In this document: positions 35,930 to 47,319 of the stretch, piece after piece
Numbering within the stretch: the first letter of the stretch is position 1
How the letters are laid out: each line of letters begins with the position of its first letter
The notes under the pieces: generated by a model
The model's input: the letters and a program-made list of their open reading frames with translations, nothing else
Told to the model about the DNA's origin: nothing
Database searches by the model: none
Assembly: GCA_029204225.1 (NCBI GenBank)
Contig: MU832611.1
Coordinates: forward strand, 1 to 64,000
Origin: Diphasiastrum complanatum
Taxonomy: Eukaryota > Streptophyta > Lycopodiopsida > Lycopodiales > Lycopodiaceae
DNA length: 64,000 bases
Direction of reading: 5' to 3'
Position numbers and translations under genes: made by a program

Positions 35930-37160
35930 AAACATCTAGTAGTAAATATGTACAAAGGGTCTAGAAGAGTTTTTTTAAGCCTCATAATTCACTATCCATA
36001 TAGTAGCACATAGCATCCAGTATAAAATAGTTAATAAGAAGTGGGCTAATTAACCATGCAAATATTGGCACATCCGGTGTCAAAAGTCCATTGTTATATT
36101 TATGAAACAACAATACTCTAACCTTACCCAAGAATGTAAGCCCTTCTTCCCAAAATACAAATTTGTTTTGTGATATTCGTGTGCTTTATTTGATGAAGGT
36201 CACGAATCTTGCAAAGGTGCAAATGAATTTTTTTTATTACCAATATTGTCCCCAAATAGAATAATGTCGCTTGATGAAAGTGAAGGTAAAACCTCTAGAG
36301 AAAAGGAAGAGTTTAAAAATCATGACCATAATTACAATCCACAGAAGAAATAAATGTTGGGCGGTCTCATTATGTAATTTACAAATCGGATAGGCCTTCT
36401 ACATATACAAGTGCCCTTAAGTTTTTCAAGGGTAAAGATTGTGTTGTAAGACTATAGGAAAAATTATTTACTTTAGGGTAGAGATTGTTTCTAAATTGAA
36501 AACCATAGGATTCTTAAAAAATCTTCCACCTTTCAATCTTCGTTTAATAGGTTAAGAGGTATATTTGTGGTGTGTTTGGTTAAAACTTGAGAAGCAATAT
36601 TGGAAGCAATGGCCGCTTTGAAAAAGAAAGGAAATTTACATGTTTTAGGGAGAGTGAAAGTCAATAACTAAAAACTGAGAAAATTGAAAGGTTATAAATG
36701 ATTTCAGAAGATGAGAAACTGTACACGAATATAAAGCAAGTATAGAAGCCATTTTGTTGTTGGGTTATGTGATAAGTGGAATATTTTAGATGTCTCTGTT
36801 TATTAAAGAAGAGAAACAATGAGATAGTTGATCTAACATAATGAGCAAGGCCACCATATTTTCTTAACAAATCTTTGAGAAAATAACTAAGTCATCGACA
36901 AACTTGTGTGAGATAAGTAACATCCTGGTAAAGCCATAGGTGAAATTACTTGTCCTATCCTAACTACTTGATTTTGAAGAATATCAAGTAACATTGGGGA
37001 CGATGGGCAGCCTTGCCTAATGCCACAATAAAGAGGAATGTGGTTTGTCATGATCCCATTATGAAAAATTCTAGAATTAGCAAAGTGATGGATAACTTAT
37101 GAAAGAGAGATAAAATAAAGAAGACGAACCCTTTTTCTTCTTATAATAGGCAGATAATAT
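35930..37160 (-). mobile_element. LINE (non-LTR) ORF2 remnant, minus strand
   Basis: Minus-strand translation gives HNGIMTNHIPLYCGIRQGCP then SSPMLLDILQ (about 37065-36965), the RT block GxRQGCPxSP of plant LINEs, and RMLLISHKFVDDLVIFSK (about 36930-36880), which carries the catalytic FVDD box. Downstream, a piece reading CKLHNETAQHLFLL near 36395-36350 resembles the zinc-finger region that ends plant LINE ORF2. No poly-A tail or target duplication is visible. The part from 36975 down is duplicated in unit B. Confidence 0.8.
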
Positions 37161-37619
37161 ACTTTAAATTGATATGGTCAAGTGGGGCATCTCACACGTC
37201 TATACTTTCGATAAAATTGAATTGCTCAAGCTAGAGGTGCACTCTGTTCCACTTCAATTGTCGTATGGATGTCAATTGTGAGTTGAGACAATGCCTAGAG
37301 GCTCTACTCTGAGATGTGGAGATAATTAGTATGTGATAGAAATGAGAGCTCAAATCTATCAGCTCTCAAAAACCTCAGTATGGTATATATTGGATGCATG
37401 ATGGGAAGGAGCTACCTTATCAATGAGTTTCACAACTACTTATCAGGATTTACATTTCATGTCTATGAATCATAAGCTAGCAATCTACTTGGTCAACAAA
37501 ACATCTATATTTGTGTATGTTGTTATCACAAGAAGACAAATATTATAGATTTGTGTAAATTTCTAATAAGCATGAGATTGAAGATCAAATGCCTAGATTG
37601 TGGCCAAAACATTCAGAGA

Positions 37620-37620
<1 letters not shown>

Positions 37621-37714
<94 letters not shown>
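37621..37714. repeat. (CA)47 microsatellite
   Basis: 94 bp of perfect CA at the 5' edge of the Copia-4 coding region, encoding His-Thr in the merged frame. It stands in place of the normal gag N-terminus. Confidence 0.97.
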
Positions 37715-37715
<1 letters not shown>

Positions 37716-37719
37716 CCAA

Positions 37720-40128
37720 TCCTATGCCATTAAGGAGGAGCTACCAAGTTTGGAGGCTCTCCAAAGTGTGCTAATTTCAGAAGAATCAAGACAAGAGTAC
37801 AAGCTCTTGAGGATGGACAAGCTTTCTCTCACTCATAATGATGGCAAAGCTCTCTTTGCCAAGGATAAGCACAAAGGGAGGAGCAAGAACCAACATCAAC
37901 AATCCTCAAGCAAGGACAAAGTCAAATCCAAAGACAAAGATGAGGAGGAAGATGATTCCTCTAATGCTTCATCATCCAAGCTCAAGAAGAAGAAGATCAA
38001 GTGTTTTTATTGTGGCAAGAAAGGTCATTATGCCACCAATTGCTTCAAAAAGAAGAATCAACTCAAGCAAGCCAATATTACCAATGAGAAGGAAGACACT
38101 ATTGCAAGTGATGGAGAGGGATCTCTTATGGTCTCTAGTTTCTCATCTACTCCTTTCAAGAAGGACGGCCTATGGTATATTGATAGTGGAGCCTCTTCAC
38201 ATATGTGTAGCTCCAAGGACTCTTTCTCTTCTATTGCACCTTATGATGGAGTCAAGAAATCAATATACACTGCAAATGATTTTGAATGTCCTATTGAAGG
38301 CATAGGGAACATTCCCTTGAAGCCTGCATCCTCTAAAGTTCTTTCTCTCTATAGAGTTCTTTATGTACCTAAGCTTACCAAGAATCTTATTAGTGTTGGC
38401 CAATTGCCTGATAATGGCCTTGATGTAAAATTCAATGTTGATACTTGCACTATCAAGAAGAATGATGAGATACTTGCATTGGGATCTAGATTTGGTGGCA
38501 TCTATAAACTAGATCCAAATGAGTATGTGAATGCTTGTAATGTTGCTCTTGTGAACAAGCTCTCTATGGAGGAATTATGGCATAGGAGGTTGGGACATCC
38601 CAACTACAAATCCATGCTCTCTATGATCAAAGAATCCAAAGCTATTGGCTTGCCAAAGTCATTCTCCAAGAAGATCAAGCCTTGTGAGGCTTGTGCTATT
38701 GCTAAATCTCACAAAAAGCCATTTACAAGATCTTCTATCAAAAGCAAGCATCCTTTGGAGTTAATCCACTCGAATGTGCATTTCTCATCAACTACAAGCA
38801 AGGGAGGAGCCACTTGTTTTGTTACTTTCATTGATGATCACACAAGATTCACTTGGATATATCTTCTTGCTTCAAAATCTATGGTGTTTGATCATCTCCT
38901 TATTTTCAAAACTTATGTAGAGAAGCAATTCTCATTCAAGATTAAACCTCTTAGAAGTGATGGAGGTGGTGAATATATCTCCAATAAATTTCAAGATTTT
39001 TGTGAGCTTGAAGGCATTAAAAGAGAGTTTTCTTGTGCCTACTCTCCATCTCAAAATGGAGTGGCCGAGAGAAAGAATAGATCTCTATGTGAATGTGCAA
39101 AATCTATGAGAATTGAGGCATCTTTGCCCGGAGAAGCCATTAATTGTGCAAATTATCTTTGCAATAGGCTCCCACATATAGCTCTTGGAGGAAAGTCACC
39201 ATATGAAATCTTATTTTTGAAGAAGCCTAAGGTTGATCACCTTAGAGTTGTTGGATGCTTATGCTTTGTCCATATTCCCTTGGAAACAAGGAAGAAGGAA
39301 GATCCTAGTGCATGCAAAGGGATCATGGTTGGATACTCATCCACCAAGAAGGCCTATAGAGTCTTTATACTCTCTACTTCTCAAGTTATTGAAAGTAGAG
39401 ATGTTGTCTTTCATGAAGATCAACACTCATCATTTGAAGAGGCCGAGATCAAGAAATCTATGGATGCATCATCAATTATTGATTTTGAAGACAATCATGA
39501 TGTGATGGGGTCGAGATTTGAAGAAGACTCTCCTCGGATTTTTTCACCAAGAAGATTCATGAGAGATAGATCCGAGCCTAAGAGGCTCTCATATGTTGAC
39601 AAAGGCAAACAAGTGGATCTTGATTCCACTAATTATGTTTTTTATGTCTCTCATGAAGAGCCAAAGAATGTACAAGAGGCACTCAATACCAAGGAGTGGT
39701 ATGATGCCATGAAGCAAGAGTATGATGCATTGATCACCAACAATACTTGGGAGCTTGTGGATCCTCCATCCAACAAGCATGTGATTGGTTGCAAGTGGGT
39801 ATTTCGGATCAAGTTCAATCATGATGGCACCATCAACAAGCATAAAGCAAGATTATGTGCCAAAGGATTTGCTCAAATCCATGGTCTTGATTATGAGGAG
39901 ACCTTTGCACCTGTTGCAAAGATGGTGACAATAAGAATTCTTATTTCTCTTGCTTGTTTTTTCAAGTGGAAGGTGTTCCAATTAGATGTATCCAATGCTT
40001 TTCTAAATGGTTATCTTGAGGAGGAGATCTATATGGAACAACCTCAAGGATTCATCAAGGATGTGCTTGCTCTTCAAAAGTCTTTATGGACTCAAGCAAG
40101 CACCAAGATCATGGTATTCAAGACTTAA
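37720..40128 (+). pseudogene. Copia-4 gag tail, protease, integrase and RT start
   Basis: Counting from 37600: a lysine/serine-rich gag tail, zinc knuckle CFYCGKKGHYATNC from residue 135, protease WYIDSGASSHMC with Asp at residue 195, GAG-pre-integrase ELWHRRLGHPNYKS, the HHCC end CEACAIAKSHKKPF, and an integrase core with Asp412 (TFIDDHTRF), Asp454 (RSDGGGEY) and Glu490 (NGVAERKN). Asp454 and Glu490 are exactly 35 residues apart, the DD35E spacing. RT begins with NNTWELVDPP, KARLCAKGFAQIHGLDYEET and FQLDVSNAFLNGYLEEEIYM. Frame is lost near 40070, so the stop at 40126 is artificial. Confidence 0.93.
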
Positions 40129-41188
40129 CTCTTTTCTTATCTCACTAGGATTTACTCTTAGTGACTATGATCCTTCCATGTATCTAAAGTTTGTTGATAG
40201 CAATATTGTCATTCTTCTAATTTATGTTGATGACATTATTCTTTGTGGAAGTTGTATCAAGCTAGTTGATGAAACCAAGCTAGCACTTGGATGTGAGTTT
40301 AAAATGCAAGATCTAGGAGAGATACATTACATCCTAGGCCTAGAAATTGATTTTTATGAAAATCATGTCTTTATATGCCAATCTAGATATGCTCACTCTA
40401 TGTTGAAAAAATTCCATATGGAAAATTCTAAGAGCATAGATACTCCAATGTAGCAAATTGTAAAAGATCCTAATAAAGGTGATGAAAGATCCTTTGAGGA
40501 CATCACACTTTTTAGGAGTCTTGTAGGCTCCTTGATTTGGCTTACCATTACTAGGCCCAATCTTAGTTTTTGTGTGCACAAATTGAGTCAATTTATGCAA
40601 GATCCTAAGATCCATCATTGGAAGATGGCCAAGAGGATTCTAAGATATGTATCTTCATCTTGTGATTACGGTCTACTCTGTAAAAGTGAAGATCTATCCA
40701 TTATTGGCTACTCGGATTCGGACTTTGCAAGTGACAAGATGGATCGAAAGTCTATTAGTGCATACACTATCTTTCTTGGAGGCAATCTAATATCTTGGCT
40801 TTCCAAAAAGCAAGATACTATATCTCTCTCTTCATGTGAGGCCGAGTACAAAGCACTCACTACAACTACCAAAGAAGTGCTTTGGATCAAGAGGTTATTA
40901 ATGGAACTAAATTGCATCAAGGAGGATGATCTACCAATGATCAAGTGTGATAATATCTCGGCCCAAGCTCTTGCCAATAATCCCATATTTCATGCAAGAA
41001 GCAAGCACATAGAAGTGGCACACCATTTTGTGAGAGAAAAGCTTATTGGAGGAGAAATCTATTTGGAGCATGTCAACTCGTCCTCTTGTATGGCCGATCT
41101 ACTCACCAAGCCTTTGAGCAAAAGTGCTTTCATCAATCATAGATCTAATCTTGGAGTTATATCAAGATCAATGCTCAAATCTTCATAG
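40007..41188 (+). pseudogene. Copia-4 RT (YVDD) and RNase H
   Basis: Continuation of pol in the next frame. SLYGLKQAPRSWYSRL is followed by the RT active site YVDD at 40223-40234 (LLIYVDDIILCG) and KMQDLGEIHYILGLEI. A TAG at 40451 interrupts after SIDTPM; the same frame resumes with SLVGSLIWLTITRPNLSFCV, RNase H SSCEAEYKALTT, KCDNISAQALANNP, SKHIEVAHHFVREK and ADLLTKPL. It ends naturally at 41188, eight bases before the polypurine tract. Confidence 0.93.
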
Positions 41189-41206
41189 ATAATTTTTTAG
41201 GAGGAG

Positions 41207-41925
41207 TGTGAAGAATTGAAAAAGATTATCTATGTTAGATATAGGGGTCTTATGTTTTTTACATCAAGCATCTAGGTGTAGGATGTTGATAGGAATAAAT
41301 TTGGCATAGATGGCAAATTATGCATTTCCACTTGTAATGCCACTATTGAGCCAAAATAGAGTAAGAGGCTAAACACTTGCCAATTAGAGTGTAGACAAGT
41401 GTAAAGTTTTTGTTTGATGAATTCCAAGAGGTCCAATAGTATTTAGAGGTGGAACCTTGTGAGGTCCAATAGGAAATTGAGGTGTGCTTGAATATAGTCC
41501 AATAGAATCAAGAGATGCATGGATCAATGATCCAATAGGATCAAGAGGTGACAAAATATGGTCCAATCATAGTTAAGCATAGTGGTAGCTCGTGGACCTA
41601 CTAGTATCATTGTACTCCTCATTTTGAAGCTAATTGATTTGGTGATTTCATGGATTTTGTGAGCTATTGGATTTCTAGCTTTCTCTCTCTACCCGAGAGC
41701 TCATGATGCATTTTCTCTCTCTACCCGAGGAGAGCAGCTTGTTCTTACTTAGATTATGTTTTGAATACTTCCCACACGTGTGAGTGAGAGTTGGAAGTGA
41801 TTGAATGCATGTAGTAGTGTGTTTTTGCCATAGGATTCAAGATTGATCTTGAATCTCAATCTAGTCTTGATCTTGGTACATCTACACACCTTAGGAGATC
41901 ACAAGTACATGTAGTGGACAGTCCA
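41207..41925 (+). repeat. Copia-4 3' LTR, probably truncated
   Basis: Starts TGTGAAGAATTG right after the polypurine tract. The related LTR end of Copia-2 is AATTCTTCACA, an inverted match to this start, but that end is not found here. An internal duplication ttctctctctacccgag occurs at about 41682 and 41713. The right limit is a guess. Confidence 0.6.
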
Positions 41926-41929
41926 CACG

Positions 41930-42690
41930 TGTGAAATTCAACAACAGGCAGCCGTTGATCTGGGTGGCGGCTTGTGGTCGAGACATGTGGATGATGCTCA
42001 GAGCGAGCGATTGATGATCTACTTAGCCATTCTTCCCCTCCCCATGTCTGTGGCACAACATTATTTTCATCTTCAATTTTTTTTGCGAGATGATGCATTG
42101 TGCGTGCCCCTCCATGTTGCCGAGAGAGTGGAAAATGTAAAAGTGGGTTTGTGCCAAGGCTCACTCCCCCCCAAAAAATGGGGGGAGGCAGGGGTGGGGA
42201 AATGTGTGGGGAGGCTAAATACTCCCCTTCCTCCCCCCACTCCCACCCACACTCCCCCAAAACAAAAAACCTTTTTGTGGGACTCAGGGATGGGGCCCCT
42301 TTATTTTTTCGAGGGGAGGGGAGGGGGTGCAATTAAAATAAAGAGCCCTTTTAAAAAAACAACTCTCCCCCACAAATTAGAGATCGAATGTGGCCCGAGG
42401 TTGCCTCATTGTGGCCTGTCACATGGCAAACCATGCAGGCTTGGGGTTTGCCACGTGAAAAGCCACATAGGCCTACCATAGGGTTGTGTAACATGCCACA
42501 TATGCATGTCATAGGCATGCTATTTGCCAAGCTTGTCATAGGGTGCCACATGGCAGATTATACATAATTGGGTCGCCATGTGGCAAACCACGTAGGCATA
42601 CCATAGGCTTGTGTGGCGAACCAACCAGGGGGTGGTATTTTGGGTGGATCGGGGAGGGGGGTCGCGTGGGGTGGTTGGTGTGCGAACCTT
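41930..42690. other. G/C-run-rich stretch with TGCCACATGGCA-type repeats; no gene
   Basis: 42160-42360 has many runs of four or more C or G (ccccccaaaaaatggggggagg, cut here to its core). 42400-42640 repeats ccacatggcaaaccatgcaggct/gccatgtggcaaaccacgtaggc-type blocks with caccatagg/cataccatagg spacers on both strands. The frames at 41856-42481 follow the base composition and show no domain. Confidence 0.55.
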
Positions 42691-42704
42691 CTCATAAATG
42701 GCAT

Positions 42705-43735
42705 TATTTTGGTGAGTGAGTATGCATGTGTATGTGCATGTATGCATAAATGTGTATATGTGTAGAAATGTATGCATGCTTTTGTGCATATGTGTATTTG
42801 TATGTGTACTTGTGTATGTGTTTGTTTTTGTTTGTGAGCAAAGGTGTATGTAGATGCATGTGTATGTGTATGTGGGCATATATGTGTTTTTTATGTATGT
42901 TTATGTTTACACGGGTGTATGTGCATATGTATGTGTATATTTGTATGTGCATGTGTTTATCTTTATGTTTGTTTATGTATGTTTATGTTTACATGGGTGT
43001 ATGTGTATATTTGTATGTATATGCTTGTGTATGTACATTTACATGGGTGTATGTGTATATCTTTGTGTATATTTGTATGTGTTTATGTATGTTTATGTTT
43101 ACATGGGTGTGTGTGTGTATACATATGTGTATATTTTTATGTATATGCTTGTGTATCTATTTGCATGTGCATGTATGCATATGTGGTATATATATGTGTT
43201 TTTATGTGGATGAGGATAAGTGTGTGTATGTGTATGTGTGAGTTTGTATGTATATTTGTATGTGTAGCATGGGTATTTTTATATATTTATGTGTGTATAT
43301 GTATATATGTGTATGTGTATATGTACGTGTATGCATGTGTATGTTTGTGTAGGTGTATGTGTGCGTGTGCATAGATGAATGATGTGTTAGCATGTTGGCA
43401 TGTGCATGTTCATGTGTGTACATGGATGTATGTATTTGTGAATGTGTGAATATGTATATGCATGTGTGTAGTTGTATGTGTATGTATGTGTATGTGTGTG
43501 CTTTGTGGATGTATGTATTTGTGTGTGCATATTTTTTGTGCAAGTGTGTATGTATATATGGGTGTGTGTATTTGTGTATATGTATGTGTATTTTTATTCA
43601 TATATGTGTTTGTGGGGGTATGCATTTGCGTGTGCACGTGTATATATGTTTGCGTAAATGTATGTGTATGTATGTGAGAGTGTGGGCATGTATATGTATA
43701 TATGTGGATTTGTGTGTATGTATGTGCATTTATCT
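42705..43735. repeat. Degenerate (TATGTG)n array of about 1 kb
   Basis: Almost continuous alternating pyrimidine-purine sequence. A higher-order block, gtttacatgggtgtatgtg, appears near 42905, 42988, 43038 and 43098. All plus-strand frames stay open for 120-180 codons and read Cys/Met/Val/Tyr-rich nonsense, and the minus strand reads His/Thr-rich. None of these is a gene. Confidence 0.93.
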
Positions 43736-44090
43736 GGCCAATATCCATCCACCACTTCACCTACCATATAAACTCTTTTTGAAGTATTGCTACTATGTGG
43801 GAATGGGAATAATTGAATGCACTATGCTTATCAACAACACCATAGTCTTGTGCCTGATCCTAAGCTTGTTTCATGTTAAACAAACTTTTATGCTGATAAT
43901 AAACAAATGTTGTCTCATTGGTCTTCCATAATTCTTAAGATTGATAATAACTATCTAAGAACCATTTCATTATCTCTCTATGTTGCCTTGTATGATCCTT
44001 TTGTTGTGCACCTCAATGAAGGAGTCAGCACCTGCCAAAAGTGACATGCTCCATACATATGGGCATGTGGTAAAGAAGCACACAGATCTC
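43736..44090. other. No gene seen
   Basis: Ordinary sequence between the TATGTG array and Copia-5. I find no continuation of the copia RT in any minus-strand frame. Confidence 0.45.
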
Positions 44091-44099
44091 ATTCTGGCA

Positions 44100-45011
44100 T
44101 CACAAACATGCTCTAGATAAGGTTGTCAGTCTTGCCACTGGCGAGAAGATTTCATTATAGTCTATTCTTGCTTGTTGTGTGAATCCTTTTGCCACTAATC
44201 TCACTTTGAATCGATCAATGGTTTCTCCATCTGGTTTGTACTTTATTTTGAAAACCCATTTGTTTTGTACAATGGATCTTCCATTGGGTCTTTCAACTAA
44301 AGTCCATCTGTTGTTCTTACTGAGTGCCTCTAATTCTTCTTTGATGGCCCTTTTCGAAGACTCTGATATGGACTGGTTAAGACTTCCTCTAGTTGGCAGG
44401 TTCTTTCTGATTTGTGTAAGGGCATAGTCTTGCAATTTTGATGGCAAGGTTCTAGTACATTTAGACCTTCTTGGTTGAATAGTCTCAGATTCTTCTTGTA
44501 CAATAGATTTAGTGAGTTCTATGGGAGTTGGTTGTGCTTCACTAATTGGCTTGTATAAGACACGTGGTTGTTCTTGTTCCCCTTTGTACATTCCGCTGAA
44601 ATGTTTTTCATCGAAGAGGACATCCCTACTAATGACTATTTGCTCAGTCTCTGGGTCAAAAAATCTATATGCTTTGGTTTCTTCAAGGTAACCAATAAAG
44701 ACACACATTCTGCTTTTTGAATCTAGCTTAGTTCTTAATTTTTTGGGGATATGAACATAAGCTAGGCATCCAAAGGTCCAAAGATGTGTGACTGTTGGCT
44801 TACATCCAGACCATTTTTCTTCAGGTGTTACATCTTTTATGGCCTCACTTTTTATTCTATTAATCAGATACACAGCTATTGATACAACTTCTGCCCAAAA
44901 GGTTTTGTCCAATTGTGAGAGGCTTAGCATACACCTAGCCATTTCTACTATAGTTCTAGTTGTAAAAAATAACTCATGCATTTGTTTGGATTGTCTGGCC
45001 TTTCCCTTCAA
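44100..45011 (-). pseudogene. Copia-5: integrase C-terminus and RT start
   Basis: A 303-codon open frame. It enters in the integrase core after the catalytic Glu region (RTIVEMARCMLSLSQLDKTF), continues through HLWTFGCLAYVHIPKKLR and MCVFIGYLEETKAYRFFD, a linker, then the RT start NRWTLVERPNGRSIV, KWVFKIKYKPDGETIDRFKV and FTQQARIDYNEIFSPVAR. It stops before the catalytic YVDD. The first 20 residues are not integrase; a partial direct repeat (catgtatttgcttggattgtct) at 44975-45090 suggests a rearranged left part. Unlike other elements this fragment has no internal stops. Confidence 0.9.
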
Positions 45012-45380
45012 AGATGTCTCCTATTGTGAAATGCACTTTAGAGATGTAGAATACACCTCATGTATTTGCTTGGATTGTCTCTTTTCATCTTTGTGTTCTA
45101 TAAAAGTAAACAATGAGAAACAAACCATTCATTGACTTTATTTTCAAAGAACCATTGTTAGTTTACAAACCAATCAACAAAAATCAAACTACTATGAAAT
45201 GCAATTTATGATTCAAAATTTTACATCCATGTCCTGTATATAGGATTCAACATAATCCTAGACTTGGATATCTGGTACTCCAGGTGTACGAGATTATTAG
45301 TTACGCCAAGCTTGTTACACCAAGTTTCATTACAAATGTAGAGGGTGACTTACAGATATATGTTGCTCTACAAACCAAGG
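45012..45380. other. No gene seen
   Basis: Non-coding sequence between Copia-5 and the inverted-repeat arm. Confidence 0.45.
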
Positions 45381-45381
45381 A

Positions 45382-46665
45382 TCTACCTCCTTGGATGTTT
45401 GGTGAACTTTGTGTCATTTTTGTAGCATAATCAACTCTTTTGAATGCATTGTTTTGATAGCTCTACTTCTCTTCATGTGTAGCAAAACAAATATAGTTTA
45501 CAAGTACTACATTTGCTTGTTGACAATAGCATACGCTTTTCTTGTAGGTTGGCACCCAGTTATAAGGTAACCTTATATAGTTTTGGCATGTGCAAGTTTG
45601 ATGTAGGAGGTCACACTTTTGATAGACTTGTTTGCACCCTACAGATACTGAAAGTTGCACATTCTGTTACTAACTTTGAGTTATAATTTCCAATGGAGTT
45701 TGTAAGTGTTTCTGTAATCTTCTACTTGGCATCAAGGCTATGCATGGTCAAGCTATTTCTGAAGGTTGGTTTTTACCCAATACCATTGCTTCTTTCGAAG
45801 TTCTACCCTACATACTGTATTAGGTTTTATAAGCCTTGTCAATAGGGAGTTTCATATGTTGCTACATAACATAGTATAGCATAACTAAATCAAGATAAAG
45901 TAGGTTACTTTTTCTACATATGACTAATGAGCTAATGGCAAAGGTTATGCATCTATTAAACAATGCCCAAATGATCTATGAAATTAGGGCTTCGGTTGTT
46001 CAATTTCATCTCCATACAATACTATAGCCATTATCTTGTTATTTGGACTTGCAAAACCCAATGCAGACATGTGTGTTGTTAGATATATATTTTTCAATGT
46101 CAAAAAGGCCTAAATAGTGTTTGTACTACTTTTGGCAAGTGGACTTGTGGATGAGGTCAGATTTAGACCCATTCTAATTGGCTGATATATATACATGCGA
46201 CATATAGTCACTAAAATCTAGTTTTTTGTTGAGGTATCTAGAAGTTGCTATTTTAGGAAAGTGGCTAAGTGACATTATGGCTAATATAAATAACTGTACT
46301 AGCTTTGTGAAGAAAGAATCTTCATGTTCGCATTTTGTATGGAGAACTTTTCTCTTTTGATTCTATGTCCATCCCTTTCATATTTCTCATGATATCTTGA
46401 GTTCTAATGTGTAGAATGTGAATTTTCTTGTTGTACTTGGATCCTCACATGTGAAGGACAATGTGCTGCTGATGTTTGTACGGACAAGGCATGATTTCTA
46501 GATTGTAGATGAATCTAGATGTGCACTCCAATTTAGCCAAGATCTAATTGATCCATTAAGCATGTTTTGAAGCTGATTTTTTCACAGTTAGGATAGGATA
46601 ACTTTCACCTATGCCTTTACTAGGATGCTGATAATCTCCCAAAAGTTTGTTGATGACTTAGTTAT
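45382..46665 (+). repeat. Inverted repeat arm 1 (partner 62864-64000)
   Basis: Reverse complement of 64000-62864, with substitutions and an unmatched part around 46300-46490. Landmarks: tctacctccttggatgtttg (45382), acaatgcccaaatgatctatg (45961) and ctagttttttgttgaggtat (46220). The last 75 bp encode LINE RT (TRMLIISQKFVDDLVMF). The remainder is non-coding as far as I can tell. Confidence 0.92.
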
Positions 46666-46679
46666 GTTCAATTTGGGTT

Positions 46680-47310
46680 ATGGACTATGCAGGTTTAACC
46701 ACATTGGGTTACAATGGATGTTATATTTGTGGACCACTTTTGGAGGGTCGACATAGCACAAATATGTTGAAAAAAGTGGTGTACGAGAATCATCGCAAAT
46801 ACTTGCCGCTTGATCATCCTTTTCGAAGGTCAAATAGGCGATTTTTGGAGGGCGAGGAGATAATTCTCTAACTACACCACCCCCCCCAGGCATGGGAGTA
46901 GCGGAATGGCATGGTGAATGGCTTAAACATCACAACGTTAATTCTTCATGGAATGAATCCATTGATGGTATGAAATGGTTGTCTATTTTTCATAAATTAC
47001 CCTATTGGAGGAATTTATTGATAAACCATCTATTGGATCTTATGCACATATTCAAAAACGTCGGTGAATCCTTATAGAACCACATTATTGGCATAAAAGA
47101 CAACTCCGCAGCTCGTAAAGATCTACAAGCGGCCGATGTGAAAAGACCCTATTGGATTCAATACACCGAAGGTGGAGATGAGATTCTACCTAGTGTGCCG
47201 TGGATTCTTACAAAAGATAAACTCTCATATATCAAACATGTTATAAAACAAATGAGAACTCCAACAGGCTATGCACATTCTTTATGCAAATCATTTACCA
47301 AAGATGGTAA
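46680..47310 (+). pseudogene. CACTA (En/Spm) transposase, Transposase_21 part
   Basis: Frame 46680-46871 reads GYNGCYICGP then HRKYLPLDHPFRRSNRRFLE, the conserved TNP2 block (H-R-F-L-P-x-x-H-P-x-R). After a frame change, 46892-47310 reads FHKLPYWRNLLINHLLDLMH, the LPYW...H.LDVMHIEKNV motif with Phe for Glu (MHIFKNVGESL), and PWILTKDKLSYIKHVIKQMR with TPTGYAHSLCKSF. An in-frame TAG lies at 47075. The coding sequence breaks off at the LTR near 47315. The product cut and moved CACTA elements. Confidence 0.92.
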
Positions 47311-47319
47311 ATCAGACTC

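Larger units (their letters stand above)
37600..41206 (+). mobile_element. Copia-4: 5'-truncated copia element with near-intact pol
   Basis: A frame of 842 codons (37600-40128), then 40007-40453 and 40532-41188, covers zinc knuckle, protease, integrase, RT and RNase H. Only one frameshift (about 40070) and one TAG (40451) break pol. A polypurine tract (ttaggaggag, 41197-41206) and LTR start follow. The gag N-terminus, primer site and 5' LTR are missing; a CA microsatellite sits at the break. It is the youngest-looking element of the window. Confidence 0.92.

Noticed and set aside
37551-37774. His-Thr repeat proteins across the CA tract
   Set aside because: Microsatellite translation. Only the frame that continues into Copia-4 pol has meaning, and even there the HT part replaced the real gag start.
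41856-42481. Possible genes on both strands in the C/G-run region
   Set aside because: Both frames are shaped by runs of G, C and A; the translations are low complexity and show no known domain.
42750-43931. Long overlapping ORFs (up to 179 codons) in the TATGTG array on both strands
   Set aside because: All frames are open because the repeat lacks stop codons; the products are Cys/Met/Val/Tyr or His/Thr strings with no domain.
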